A DNA stretch of 64,000 nt, from positions 1,426,001 through 1,490,000 of the forward strand of contig NZ_CP095491.1 in assembly GCF_023028105.1 (NCBI RefSeq), in the 5' to 3' direction. This DNA is from Halosolutus gelatinilyticus. GTDB taxonomy: Archaea; Halobacteriota; Halobacteria; Halobacteriales; Natrialbaceae. The notes beneath the pieces were generated by a model. The model was not told the origin of the DNA, did not search any database, and was given only the letters and a program-made list of their open reading frames with translations. Positions 1 through 8,519 of the stretch are shown piece by piece. The position numbers were made by a program, and so were the translations under genes. The first letter of the stretch is position 1, and every line of letters begins with the position of its first letter.

Positions 1-190
1 GGACGTCCGCATCGTGGTCCGTCGTTCCGCTGGCGGCCGCCGCGCTCGCGGCGCCCGCATCGATCGATCCGATCGTCGGTTCCGCGGCGGATCGATCGAG
101 GCCGGGGCCGCCGCCGATCGCACCGACGCTGCCGGGGAGCGATCCGACGAGCAACGCGATCGCGAGCACGACGCCGACTCGGGAGTTCAC
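1..190 (-). CDS. N-terminus of an exported protein (partial)
   Basis: Read on the minus strand from a GTG at 190, this frame stays open to the window edge (63 codons). It starts with a short polar head containing one Arg, followed by a hydrophobic core (VVLAIALLVGSLPGSVGA) and a possible cleavage site after Ala. This is a typical Sec signal peptide. The exported part that follows is rich in Ala, Gly, Ser and Asp. The rest of the gene lies outside the window, so no function can be given. It is divergent from the lipoprotein gene at 351. Confidence 0.6.
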   Translation of the reverse strand, partial: MNSRVGVVLAIALLVGSLPGSVGAIGGGPGLDRSAAEPTIGSIDAGAASAAAASGTTDHDADV

Positions 191-281
191 GGACGTACAC
201 TGGAAAGTGACTCTCAAGTCTTTTGTGGCATTCCCGTCCAACGAACGACCGTCGTAGCGATCGTCTCGAGGCGCGACCCCC

Positions 282-300
282 GTTCAAAATCGTTTTGAAC
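282..300. promoter_or_regulatory. Dyad GTTCAAAA-tcg-TTTTGAAC between divergent genes
   Basis: Perfect 8-bp inverted arms with a 3-nt spacer, in the 160-bp gap between the exported protein (start 190) and the DUF4382 lipoprotein (start 351). The position and the AT-rich arms in a GC-rich background suggest an operator. The regulator is unknown. Confidence 0.4.
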
Positions 301-350
301 AGTTCTGAGCGGAAGAACGATCGGCGATCCTTACTGTCCCTCCGGCCGAC

Positions 351-1439
351 GTGACGACCATGACGAACCAGCAGTCGACTCGCGATCGTAGCCGAAACGG
401 CGATCGGTTCGGGCCAGCCGTCGATCGGCGGACGTTCATCGCCGCCGGCAGCGGCGTCGGCGCGACGATGCTCGCCGGGTGTACGTCGGATCGCTCGCCG
501 GCGGCGGAAAGCGATGACGGCACGGACGGGGCGGACAGCGCGGACGATGCGGGCGATGCGAATGCCGCTGGTTCGAATTTCCGGCTGCTCATCAGCGACA
601 TGCCGGCCGATATCGGGGATTTCGACAGGCTGGACGTCACCTTCGACAAGGCCCGTATCTTCGACGGCGGAAACGAGGGCGAGGACGAGACCGACGAGAG
701 CGAACAGACGGACGACGAGCGAGCGGACGGGGAAGAACGGGCGGACGCCGAGGAGCAGTCGACCGATGGGGACAGTGCCGAAGACGGGGCGAACGCCGAC
801 GGAAACGAGAACGAGAGCGAGGGGGGCGGAACCGAAGAGACGACGGACGAAACCGAGGACGCGGACGAAACCGACGACCCTGCCGACGGTGTCGAACGAA
901 AGCGGGGGTTCTACATCCTCGATCTCGACGGCGCGACGGTCGACCTCACGCAGGTCGTCGGCGACAAGGCGAGCGGCGTCTTCGAGGGCGAACTGTCGGA
1001 CGGTCGGTACCGGAAGATCGAACTCCACGTCGCGGACGTCGAAGGGATCGTCGACGGCGACGCAGTGGACGTGAACGTCCCCAGCGAGAAGCTCCAACTC
1101 ACCAACCCCTTCGAGATTCGCGCCGGCGAACCCATCGAGTTCGTGTTCGACATCAACGTGGTCAAACGGGGAAAGAACAACGGGTACAACCTGAAACCCG
1201 TGATCTCGAAAAGCGGCATCAACGGCGCGGACGTCGACGTTGACGAAGTGGCGGAAGATGGCGAAGACGGTGCTGAAGACGAAACGAAGGGCTCGAAAGA
1301 CGAGGACGACGAATCCGACGGCGACGAGGACACCATAGATGGCGCGGAAGGCGACAAAGACGGCACGGACAGCGAAAAGAACGGCGAAGCGGCAGACGAG
1401 GTCGGTGGCGATAGCGACGCCAGCAACGGCGAGAACTGA
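351..1439 (+). CDS. DUF4382 lipoprotein with acidic tails
   Basis: A 362-residue protein starting at GTG 351 (alternative ATG at 360). The N-terminus has a twin-arginine signal (Arg26-Arg27) and a haloarchaeal lipobox LAGC ending at Cys44, so the protein should be exported folded and lipid-anchored outside the membrane. Residues from about 77 (FRLLISDMPADIGDFDRLDV) and about 190-290 match the DUF4382 beta-sandwich family. That domain is split by an insert of about 85 residues (roughly 105-190) made almost wholly of Glu, Asp, Gly and Thr. A second acidic low-complexity tail fills the last 70 residues. The domain's function is not established; surface or adhesin roles have been suggested for the family. 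Confidence 0.85.
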   Translation: MTTMTNQQSTRDRSRNGDRFGPAVDRRTFIAAGSGVGATMLAGCTSDRSPAAESDDGTDGADSADDAGDANAAGSNFRLLISDMPADIGDFDRLDVTFDKARIFDGGNEGEDETDESEQTDDERADGEERADAEEQSTDGDSAEDGANADGNENESEGGGTEETTDETEDADETDDPADGVERKRGFYILDLDGATVDLTQVVGDKASGVFEGELSDGRYRKIELHVADVEGIVDGDAVDVNVPSEKLQLTNPFEIRAGEPIEFVFDINVVKRGKNNGYNLKPVISKSGINGADVDVDEVAEDGEDGAEDETKGSKDEDDESDGDEDTIDGAEGDKDGTDSEKNGEAADEVGGDSDASNGEN

Positions 1440-1455
1440 GCTCGATCGGCGATCG

Positions 1456-4400
1456 CTAGTCGGACGCTTCGGCGGCCGCCAGCGGCTCGATCGCGATCAC
1501 CATCTCGACGCCCTCGACCTCCCACTCCTTGCGGTGGCCGTCCTCGACGCTTCGAAGTTCGTCGGCGCGAACTTCCTCGCGGATAAGGGATTCGCGATCG
1601 GCGACCAGGTCGGCGACGCGATCGTCGTCGATCTCGAGTTCGAGTGCGATCCGTTCCTCGACGTCGAGATCGAGGTCCTTGCGCATCTCCTGGACGCGGC
1701 GGATGACCTCGCGGGCGTAGCCCTCGCTCTCGATGTCCTCGGTCAGCGAGGCGTCGACGTAGACGACGCCGCGATCGTCGCCGTTGAGTCCGAACGCGGT
1801 GCCGGCGACGTCCTCGGGCGTCTGGCTGACAAAGGAGATCATCTCCTCGGTGATCTCCTCGTCGTCCTCCAGGACGTCGGCGACGGCGTCCTCGATCGCC
1901 TCCACCGCGGGTTCCTCGATGCGGGCCTCGTTGAGCGCGTTCATGACCCGTCCGGCGCGATCGCCGAACGCCGGCCCGAGTTCGCTCATGTCGGCCTCGG
2001 CGCTGTACCGGAGTTCGCCCCAGCGCTCGTCGGGTCTGACGAGTTCGACCTCGCGCGCGTTGAGTCGATCGGCGAGCAGGTCGCCGTGGCGCTCGACCGC
2101 TTCGACGACCCGATCGTCGTCGGCCGCGACGACGACCCGCGGGACGGGCCAACGAAGCTTCCGGCCGGCCTGCTGGCGGGCGTTCGCGCCGGCCTCCTCG
2201 ATCGCGCGCAGGAAGGCGACGTCCTCCTCGAGTTGTTCGTCCGCCCAGTACTCGTCGATCGCGGGCCAGTCGCACATGTGGACGGTGTCGAACCCGGCGT
2301 CGCCGGTCAGCGTCCCGTAGATCTCGTCGCTGACGAACGGCGCGTACGGCGCGAGCAGGACGACGCTCTCGCGGAGCACGTGGTAGATCGTGGCGTACGC
2401 GGCCCGTTTGGACGCGCTGTCTTCCTCCTCCCACATCCGTTCGCGGACGGCCTGCACGTAGAACCGGGAGACGTCCTCGACGACGAACTCGAGCAGGGCG
2501 TCGAGCGCGCGGTCCTGGCGGTAGTCCTCGAAGTGCTCGGTCATCTCGGCCTTCGTGGACTGCAGTCGGGCCAGCACCCACTCGTCGACGAGTTCGAGGT
2601 CGTCATCAACGTCCTCCAGCGTCACCCCGGCGGTTTCACCGTCGTCTCGCGGCTTTGCCGCTCGACTGTCCGCGGAACGGCGTTCCGCGCTACCTCCGTC
2701 CCGTTGCGACGGAGTCGCAATGCCCGGCTCGAAGCCGTCCAGCCGCATGTACGGCAGCGGGAATCGGAAGACGTTCCACAGCGTCCGCAGGTGATTCTCC
2801 ATCGTCTGCATCCCCTCCCAGGAGAAGCGCATGTCGTCGCCCTGCGGGTTGTTCGACAGCAAGAACATGCGCATCACGTCCCGACCGTGGCGATCGATCG
2901 CCTCGTGGGGGTCGACCAGGATGTCCTTGGACTTGGACATCGCGCGGCCGTCGGGCATCTGTGCGAAGCCGTGCATGAGGACGGTCTCGTAGGGGATCTC
3001 GCCGACCGCGGCGGTTCCCATGCCGAGTTGTGACCAGAACCAGCCGCGGGTCTGGTCGTGGGCCTCGATGATGAGGTCCGCGGGCCAGAGTTCGTCGAAC
3101 CGGCTGTCGTCTTCGGGGTAGTCGAGGGTTCCCCACGACGCCACGGAGGAGTCGAGCCAGACGTCGAACACGTCGGGAACGCGCGTGTATGTGGTGCCGT
3201 CCTCGGTGATCGTGAGGTCGTCGACCGTGTCCTTGTGGAGATCGACCTCCTCGGGGTCGACGTCCTGGTCGACCCGCTCGGCCAGTTCCTCGCGCGTGCC
3301 GACGACGATCATGTCCTCGTCGTCGTCGCGGTCCTCGGGGGTCCAGACCGGCAGCGGGATGCCCCAGTAGCGCTGTCGCGAGACGTTCCAGTCGGGCGCC
3401 TCCTGGACGAAGTCGTGGAAGCGGTTGTCGCGGGCCCACTCGGGGTGCCACTCGCTATCCTCGATGTTTTCCAACAACTCGTCCTTGACGTCGGTGATCG
3501 TGATGAACCACTGCTCGGTGACGATCTGGATGATGCCCGTATCGCAGCGCCAGCAGTGGCCGTAGCTGTGGTGGACCGTCCCCGACGCGAGCAGCGCGCC
3601 GTTCTCCTCGAGATCCGCGGTGATCTCTGGGTCGGCGTCCTTGACGAACTGCCCAGCGTACTTGCCGGCCTCCTCGGTGTAGACGCCGTCGCTGCCGACG
3701 GGACAGAAGATCGGGAAGCCAAGTTCGCGGCCGCGGAGGAAGTCCTCCTCGCCGTGACCCGGCGCGGAGTGGACGAGGCCCGTCCCGTCGCCGTCGGTCT
3801 CGACGTAGTCAGCCGCGTAAACCTCGAAGGCGCCCTCGGCGTCGACGCGGTCGGGAACCTCTTCGGCGAGCGGGTGCTCGTACGACCAGCCGATCAGATC
3901 CTCGCCGGTCAGCTCCTCGACCACCTCGTAGTCCTCGTACCGGCCCTCCCGCAGGACCTCCTCGTGCTTGGCCTCGGCGACGTACAGCAGTTCCTCCTCG
4001 CCGTCTTTCTCGGCGCGAACGCCGACGTAGTCGCCCTCCCCGTCGACGGCGACGAACGTGTTTGCGGGGATCGTCCACGGCGTGGTCGTCCAGATGACGA
4101 TCGCGCCATCGCGGTCTTCGAGATCGAACGTGACGTAGATCGAGGGGTCCTCGACGTCCTCGTACTCGACCTCGTTGTTCGCGATGGCCGTTTCGCAGCG
4201 CGGACACTGCGAGATCGATCGGTGCCCCTTCTCGACGAGGCCGCGCTCGGCGGCCTTCGCGAAGCCCCACCAGGCGGCCTCCATGTACTCGGGACTGAGC
4301 GTCTTGTACGGATTCTCCCAGTCCATCCAGACGCCGAAGTCCCGGAAGTCAGACTGGAGGCCCTCGAGTTGCTCGTTGGCGTAGTCCTTGCACTCTTGGA

Positions 4401-4755
4401 TGAAGTTCTCCTCGCCGAACTCCTCGATGTCCTTCTTGTTCTCGAAGCCGAGGCGCTCCTCGACCCGGGTCTCGATCGGCAGGCCGTGCATGTCGTAGCC
4501 CGGTCGATCGGTCACGTCGTAGCCGCACATTCGGTGAAAGCGGATGTAGGCGTCCTTCAGGGTCTTGTTCCAGGTGGTCCCCATGTGGGCGGCCCCGGAG
4601 GTGTACGGCGGGCCGTCGACGAAGAAGAACGATTCACCGTCCGATCGATGCTCGACCGTCTGTTCGTAGGCGTCGACCTCGTCCCAGTAGTCGAACACCC
4701 GTTGCTCGAGCGCGTGGGGGTCGTACTGGTCGTCGACCTCGCCGAACCTGCTCAT
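1456..4755 (-). CDS. ileS: Isoleucine--tRNA ligase
   Basis: A 1099-residue class I aminoacyl-tRNA synthetase that charges tRNA-Ile in the cytoplasm. The HIGH-type motif is HMGT (residues 57-60) after the conserved PPYTSG segment. The editing (CP1) domain lies roughly at 190-400, with the conserved WTTTPWTIPANT segment. The KMSKS motif (AMSKS) is near residue 606. The anticodon-binding and C-terminal domains follow, and the length is normal for archaeal IleRS. A low-complexity stretch at about residues 675-710, just before the anticodon-binding domain, is encoded by three consecutive DNA palindromes (2649-2720) and looks inserted. The start ATG at 4755 is the usual MSRF-type N-terminus. The gene stands alone, convergent with the lipoprotein gene. 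Confidence 0.97.
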   Translation of the reverse strand: MSRFGEVDDQYDPHALEQRVFDYWDEVDAYEQTVEHRSDGESFFFVDGPPYTSGAAHMGTTWNKTLKDAYIRFHRMCGYDVTDRPGYDMHGLPIETRVEERLGFENKKDIEEFGEENFIQECKDYANEQLEGLQSDFRDFGVWMDWENPYKTLSPEYMEAAWWGFAKAAERGLVEKGHRSISQCPRCETAIANNEVEYEDVEDPSIYVTFDLEDRDGAIVIWTTTPWTIPANTFVAVDGEGDYVGVRAEKDGEEELLYVAEAKHEEVLREGRYEDYEVVEELTGEDLIGWSYEHPLAEEVPDRVDAEGAFEVYAADYVETDGDGTGLVHSAPGHGEEDFLRGRELGFPIFCPVGSDGVYTEEAGKYAGQFVKDADPEITADLEENGALLASGTVHHSYGHCWRCDTGIIQIVTEQWFITITDVKDELLENIEDSEWHPEWARDNRFHDFVQEAPDWNVSRQRYWGIPLPVWTPEDRDDDEDMIVVGTREELAERVDQDVDPEEVDLHKDTVDDLTITEDGTTYTRVPDVFDVWLDSSVASWGTLDYPEDDSRFDELWPADLIIEAHDQTRGWFWSQLGMGTAAVGEIPYETVLMHGFAQMPDGRAMSKSKDILVDPHEAIDRHGRDVMRMFLLSNNPQGDDMRFSWEGMQTMENHLRTLWNVFRFPLPYMRLDGFEPGIATPSQRDGGSAERRSADSRAAKPRDDGETAGVTLEDVDDDLELVDEWVLARLQSTKAEMTEHFEDYRQDRALDALLEFVVEDVSRFYVQAVRERMWEEEDSASKRAAYATIYHVLRESVVLLAPYAPFVSDEIYGTLTGDAGFDTVHMCDWPAIDEYWADEQLEEDVAFLRAIEEAGANARQQAGRKLRWPVPRVVVAADDDRVVEAVERHGDLLADRLNAREVELVRPDERWGELRYSAEADMSELGPAFGDRAGRVMNALNEARIEEPAVEAIEDAVADVLEDDEEITEEMISFVSQTPEDVAGTAFGLNGDDRGVVYVDASLTEDIESEGYAREVIRRVQEMRKDLDLDVEERIALELEIDDDRVADLVADRESLIREEVRADELRSVEDGHRKEWEVEGVEMVIAIEPLAAAEASD
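2649..2720. repeat. Run of three short palindromes inside ileS
   Basis: Three perfect dyads follow one another in frame: GCGGC-ttt-GCCGC (2649-2661), CGCGGAACG-g-CGTTCCGCG (2671-2689) and TTGCGAC-gga-GTCGCAA (2704-2720). They encode roughly residues 679-703 of IleRS, a Ser/Arg/Asp/Ala-rich linker that does not look like the flanking enzyme. The pattern suggests a palindromic element inserted into a coding region and kept in frame. Confidence 0.6.
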
Positions 4756-4881
4756 ACGTAGCGTATCTGGCTGGGGCAGTAAAGAGGAATCGATATTGCA
4801 GGTCCGGCGATCGGATCGAGGGGGCTCTCACCGGATCGCCGGGGCCGATGAACCGCGGCGGAACTGTGGGGTCGAAACCGC

Positions 4882-5103
4882 TCAGACGAACTGCGCGAGG
4901 AGCTTCTTGTAACCGAGGTTGTAGGCGCCGGCATAGAGCATCACGCAGCCGATCGCGGCGAGCCAGAGGGCGACCATCGACTCGCCCGCCCCGAGGTGCT
5001 GGAGGCTCGAATACTCCGCGACGATGCCGCCGGCCGTGAGAAGGCCGGCGACGATAGTGTAGACCAGCAGCGAGAGTGATTCGGCCAGGAGTTCCGATGT
5101 CAT
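4882..5103 (-). CDS. Small two-helix membrane protein
   Basis: A 73-residue protein with two predicted transmembrane segments: about residues 12-30 (VYTIVAGLLTAGGIVAEYSS) and about 43-63 (MVALWLAAIGCVMLYAGAYN). It ends in a short basic/aromatic tail. Such small membrane proteins are common in haloarchaea and have no known role. The gene lies between ileS and the divergent uracil-DNA glycosylase gene, with its own ATG at 5103. Confidence 0.7.
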   Translation of the reverse strand: MTSELLAESLSLLVYTIVAGLLTAGGIVAEYSSLQHLGAGESMVALWLAAIGCVMLYAGAYNLGYKKLLAQFV

Positions 5104-5319
5104 TACCAGTCACGAATCATCGAAAGAAGGTAAATCTGTCCCCTCGATCGCGATCCATTGGTGTTGACGCGCCGGCGATCGCGGCTCCGGCCCTCGTTCC
5201 GGCGGAGACGTCTTCTCGGACCGAGGTGCCCGCGAACGCGCTCGTCGCCGCATCCACGGGATAGGTGACGGATCGCGTGAACCGCACCCATTTATTCGTC
5301 CGACCCCCTGGGTTCGGGT

Positions 5320-5994
5320 GTGCCCGCCTCCGACGGAGAACCCCCGTTTCCGACCGATCGCACCGTTCTCGAACCCAACTGTCGGCGGTGTCCGGCCCTC
5401 GCGGAGCACCGGGAGCGCATCTCGTGGGGAACTGGCGATCGCGACGCGAGCGTCCTCGTCGTGGGCGAAGCGCCCGGTTACGGAGTCCCCGAGGCCGATC
5501 GGTGGCGAGGCGGCAACTGGACTGGGAAAGCCTACACCTCGCGCCACTCCGGCCGGCGGATCCGCCGCATGCTCGCGCGGGTCGGTTACGGCGACGACGC
5601 GTTCTACACGAACGCCGTGAAGTGCTTCCCGCCGGATCCGGCCGACCCGACGAGTAACCGCGAACCGACGGGCGAGGAGCGCGTGAACTGCCGGACCCAC
5701 CTGCTGGCGGAACTCGACCTCGTCGATCCCGACGTCGTCCTCGCGACCGGAAAGCACGCGACGAAGACCGTGCTCGCGGCCGAAAACCGCGATCTGGAGG
5801 GGTTCATCGACAGCGTGCTCGAGCCGATCGCCTGCGACGGACTCGGGGTGTGGCTGCTGCCGATCCTCCACCCGTCGTACCAAGACGTCTGGATCGGCCG
5901 ACTGGGGTACGAGCCCGACGAGTACCTCGCGGCGATCGGAACCGCGCTCGACGACCTCCGTACCCGTTCGACGCCTGCGGCCGATCGGGTGTAG
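5320..5994 (+). CDS. Uracil-DNA glycosylase, Fe-S type (family 4/5-like)
   Basis: A 224-residue DNA-repair enzyme that removes uracil from DNA by cutting the N-glycosidic bond. The GEAPG motif sits at residues 49-53, FYTNAVKCFPP near 95-105, and the late HPSYQ motif near 184. Four cysteines (Cys21 and Cys24 as CxxC, Cys102, Cys124) match the [4Fe-4S] ligands of family 4/5 glycosylases. The start is GTG at 5320; there is no better ATG upstream of the first cysteine pair. The Trp-rich stretch RWRGGNWTGKAYTS after the first motif is typical of this haloarchaeal subgroup. The exact subfamily is inferred. Confidence 0.88.
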   Translation: MPASDGEPPFPTDRTVLEPNCRRCPALAEHRERISWGTGDRDASVLVVGEAPGYGVPEADRWRGGNWTGKAYTSRHSGRRIRRMLARVGYGDDAFYTNAVKCFPPDPADPTSNREPTGEERVNCRTHLLAELDLVDPDVVLATGKHATKTVLAAENRDLEGFIDSVLEPIACDGLGVWLLPILHPSYQDVWIGRLGYEPDEYLAAIGTALDDLRTRSTPAADRV

Positions 5995-6393
5995 GCGCGA
6001 GTGCCGCGTCTCGTTCCGATCGTCCCCGGCGCGCCGCTCGCGATCGACGGCGTCCGGCGCGAGCGAGCTATCGACCCGGCGATCGATCGGCAAAAAAACC
6101 GATGGGTGAACGGTGGGTGCGCGGTAATCGTGCTGCAGGATCGGACGTGGTGGGTGGGTGGTGGTGGGGTGTCCGGTCGAAGGTGCAGCGCGATGTCGCC
6201 CGTCAGTGGGCACTCGATTCGAACGGCGGGATACCCTTGAACGCACCGGCAGTACACGCCAATTCTCGATAGTTTATCAGAGTTTTCGTGACTTTCCTCG
6301 AGTTCAATCCGATCGAGTCGACGGCCGGCGCCGTCGGGGCATCGGGAGCGGGCGCGAGTAAGCTTCTTACAGCGGGCCGATAGACACTCGCGT
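5995..6393. other. Gap with a G-rich tract and a doubtful small ORF
   Basis: About 400 bp between the glycosylase and HIT genes. A G-rich plus-strand tract at about 6148-6169 (runs of 3, 3, 2, 2 and 4 G) could form a G-quadruplex. A 56-codon plus-strand frame (6102-6272, starting MGERWVRGN and containing three consecutive Trp) has no clear homolog or promoter. Nothing else can be supported. Confidence 0.3.
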
Positions 6394-6813
6394 ATGAGTA
6401 CGATCTTCAGTCAGATCGTCGAGGGAGAGATTCCCGCGCGAATCGTGTACGAAGACGAGACGACGGTCGCCTTCCTGGACGCGAACCCGCTCGCGCCCGG
6501 ACACACGCTGGTCGTCCCGAAAGACGAGTACGAGCGACTGAACGACGTTCCGGAGGGTGTCGCTGCGGACCTGTACGCGACGATTCACCGGCTGGTCCCC
6601 GCCGTCGAGGAGAGCGTCGACGCCGACGCGACCACCGTCGCGTTCAACAACGGCGAGGCGGCCGGCCAGGAGGTCCCGCACGTCCACTGTCACATCGTCC
6701 CCCGATTCGAGGGCGACGGCGGCGGCCCCATCCACGCCATCGCCGGCGATCGACCCGACCTCGCGGACGACGAACTCGACGAGATCGCCGCCGACATCGA
6801 ATCGCGCGCCTGA
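6394..6813 (+). CDS. HIT-family nucleotide hydrolase/transferase
   Basis: A 139-residue cytoplasmic protein of the histidine-triad superfamily, in the Hint/HinT-like branch, which hydrolyses or transfers nucleoside phosphates. The family start IFSQIVEGEIPARIVYED is followed by the catalytic triad motif HVHCHIVPR near residues 99-107. The length matches a single-domain HIT protein. The physiological substrate is unknown. The gene is followed by the structured repeat at 6858-7034. Confidence 0.93.
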   Translation: MSTIFSQIVEGEIPARIVYEDETTVAFLDANPLAPGHTLVVPKDEYERLNDVPEGVAADLYATIHRLVPAVEESVDADATTVAFNNGEAAGQEVPHVHCHIVPRFEGDGGGPIHAIAGDRPDLADDELDEIAADIESRA

Positions 6814-6857
6814 GTCGATCGCTTCGGTGAGTACTGATAGAAGCGTAGCGAGTACGG

Positions 6858-7034
6858 ACACTACGAAAGCCCCTGGCGCTCTCGGCGGCTGCGACTCGCT
6901 GCGGTCCTCACTCCGTTGCGGTCCTTACGTCGTCTTGCACATCGAGGGCGCCAGCCCCTTTCAGTCCCGCCCGCGGTGGCTTCTCGACCAGCCGGTACGG
7001 GCGGGGATGAAAGGGGCAAGGGCTTTCGTAGTGT
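6858..7034. repeat. 177-bp element folding as a three-way junction
   Basis: Outer stem: perfect 15-bp inverted repeat ACACTACGAAAGCCC (6858-6872) with 7020-7034. Second stem: 6873-6884 with 6943-6954, 11 of 12 identical, the mismatch becoming a G-U pair in one strand. Third stem: 6955-6973 with 6998-7016, 17 of 19. The stems abut with no unpaired base between them except three bases at 7017-7019. The loop of the second stem holds two near-identical 16-nt direct repeats around TTGCGGTCCT. No coding capacity is evident. It resembles either a MITE-like palindromic element or a structured RNA; no target-site duplication was seen. Confidence 0.7.
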
Positions 7035-7117
7035 TTCCAAACGTCGTAGATAACCCACTGTACGTAACGTCAGCGAAGTGCCGTGACCCTTTTGCCGATC
7101 GCCTGCGAGCGGTGCGT

Positions 7118-7345
7118 ATGGCTCTCGCCGGACTCGTCGCGCGGTTTCGCGCCCAGCCGATCGCCGCGGTCCTCGAACTCGGGAGCGCGCTGCTCTGTTT
7201 CCTGCTGTTTATCGGGACGTTCGTTGCCCTCGCGACCGTTCCGCCCGCCGATCCGACGCCGTGGCTGGCGATCGTCTGCGTCGGAGCCGCGTTCGTCGTG
7301 TTCTGGACGGCGATCGTCCCGCTGTACGAACGACTGGTGCTCTAA
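7118..7345 (+). CDS. Small two-helix membrane protein
   Basis: A 75-residue protein starting at ATG 7118, with an Arg-containing N-terminal amphipathic segment and two hydrophobic helices (about residues 15-41 and 48-70). No domain is recognised. It follows the three-way-junction element and is convergent with the prepilin peptidase gene. The longer frame upstream of 7118 runs through the repeat element and is not credible coding sequence. Confidence 0.65.
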   Translation: MALAGLVARFRAQPIAAVLELGSALLCFLLFIGTFVALATVPPADPTPWLAIVCVGAAFVVFWTAIVPLYERLVL

Positions 7346-7401
7346 CCGAGCCGTACCGGAAGCGGCCGGCATCGAGATCGCGAGAAACCGGAGCCGTCGG
7401 A

Positions 7402-8469
7402 CTACAGCAGCGCACTGACGAGCAGATCGCCGTAGACGAGCGCGATCACCAGGCCGACGAACACCGGAACGAGAAACGGCGTTCCGGGCGAGATCCAGAC
7501 CATCTCCTGTGCGGCGAGCACCTCGAGCCCCTCGCGCAGTTCGTCGGGCGTGGTTCCGTACGCCGTCCCGTCGATATCGTCCAGAAACGCGTCGGCGCCC
7601 CAGGGGTCGTCAATCGTCCGGTCGGCTTCGCTCGTCGCCACGTCCGCGTCGGTATCGCGACCGACCGCGGCGGCCGCCGTCGAGTCGAGGTCCGCGCCGC
7701 CGTCGCTTCGGGCGTCCGGCTCGTCGACGCCCCGCACGTTCGGACCGACGGCGACGGCCCCGTCGGTCGGCGGGTTCGGCTCCGCGGGCAGCGTCGCCGG
7801 GTCCCGGTACCGATCGGGGTCCGCGCGGAGGGCGGCGAGCGTCAGCCCGCGCCAGCGGAGGTACATCCGCAGCGCGTCGAGATCGAGCCCGCCGCGAGAG
7901 AGCCCCGTCGGCGTCGAGAGGAGCGCCCCGTGGGTCTCGGCAGTCCGGTCCCACCGGACGGGCCAGCCGACGAACATGACGGGGGCGATGCGGCCGGCGG
8001 CGGCGTTGCGGATCGCGAGGGCGATCGGAATCGCGAGGCCGACGAGCACGGCGTTGGTCAGAATCGTAAACGAGAACGTCTCGATCGGGGTGCTCGTCAG
8101 GGGAACCGTCCACGAACCGACGGTGTACCGCGGAAACGTCGGGAACAGGAGCGCGACGACGAGCAGCGCCTTCGCGTCGGCGCCGCCGAAGCCGCCGAAC
8201 CACCAGAAGAGGTACGCGATCGGGACGACGAACCCCAGCCCGATCGCCGCCGGAAGCAGAAAGTCGTAGGTCCACGCGAGGCTCCCGGCCTGGCGGGCCA
8301 ACCACCCCTCCCAGACGAGCGCCACGGCGCCGAGCAGGGCGAGCGGAATCCAGACGGCGCTCGAAATCCGTCTGGTTTTGACGTCTCGAACGGCGGTCCA
8401 CGCGAAGACGGGGACGGCGACGAGTCGCAGGAGATCCGGAGCCGTCGCCGACGCGCCAGCGAGTGTCAC
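7402..8469 (-). CDS. Prepilin/archaellin peptidase, A24 family (PibD/FlaK-like)
   Basis: A 355-residue membrane aspartic protease that cleaves the class III signal peptides of archaellins and type IV pilins. The first catalytic Asp is in DVKTRRIS after the first helix; the second is in the GxGD-type segment GGFGGADAK after about 85 residues. Several hydrophobic helices follow, and the last helix sits at the extreme C-terminus. A soluble insert of more than 100 residues rich in Asp, Ala and Pro precedes it, which makes the protein longer than bacterial A24 enzymes. GTG 8469 was chosen because residues upstream of it look like out-of-frame sequence. Confidence 0.85.
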   Translation of the reverse strand: MTLAGASATAPDLLRLVAVPVFAWTAVRDVKTRRISSAVWIPLALLGAVALVWEGWLARQAGSLAWTYDFLLPAAIGLGFVVPIAYLFWWFGGFGGADAKALLVVALLFPTFPRYTVGSWTVPLTSTPIETFSFTILTNAVLVGLAIPIALAIRNAAAGRIAPVMFVGWPVRWDRTAETHGALLSTPTGLSRGGLDLDALRMYLRWRGLTLAALRADPDRYRDPATLPAEPNPPTDGAVAVGPNVRGVDEPDARSDGGADLDSTAAAAVGRDTDADVATSEADRTIDDPWGADAFLDDIDGTAYGTTPDELREGLEVLAAQEMVWISPGTPFLVPVFVGLVIALVYGDLLVSALL

Positions 8470-8519
8470 GTCTCCCCGTCTCGAGCGCGGTGGCGTTATT
8501 GTTTCGGCTGGAGCGGCGC

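Noticed and set aside
1339-3033. 564-codon plus-strand frame opposite ileS
   Set aside because: It is the mirror of ileS codons, with the Val/Leu/Asp/Arg composition typical of shadows and no recognisable domain.
6858-7034. Classical insertion sequence or MITE with target-site duplication
   Set aside because: The 15-bp terminal repeats fit a MITE, but no flanking duplication could be found and no transposase is near, so it is reported as a structured repeat only.
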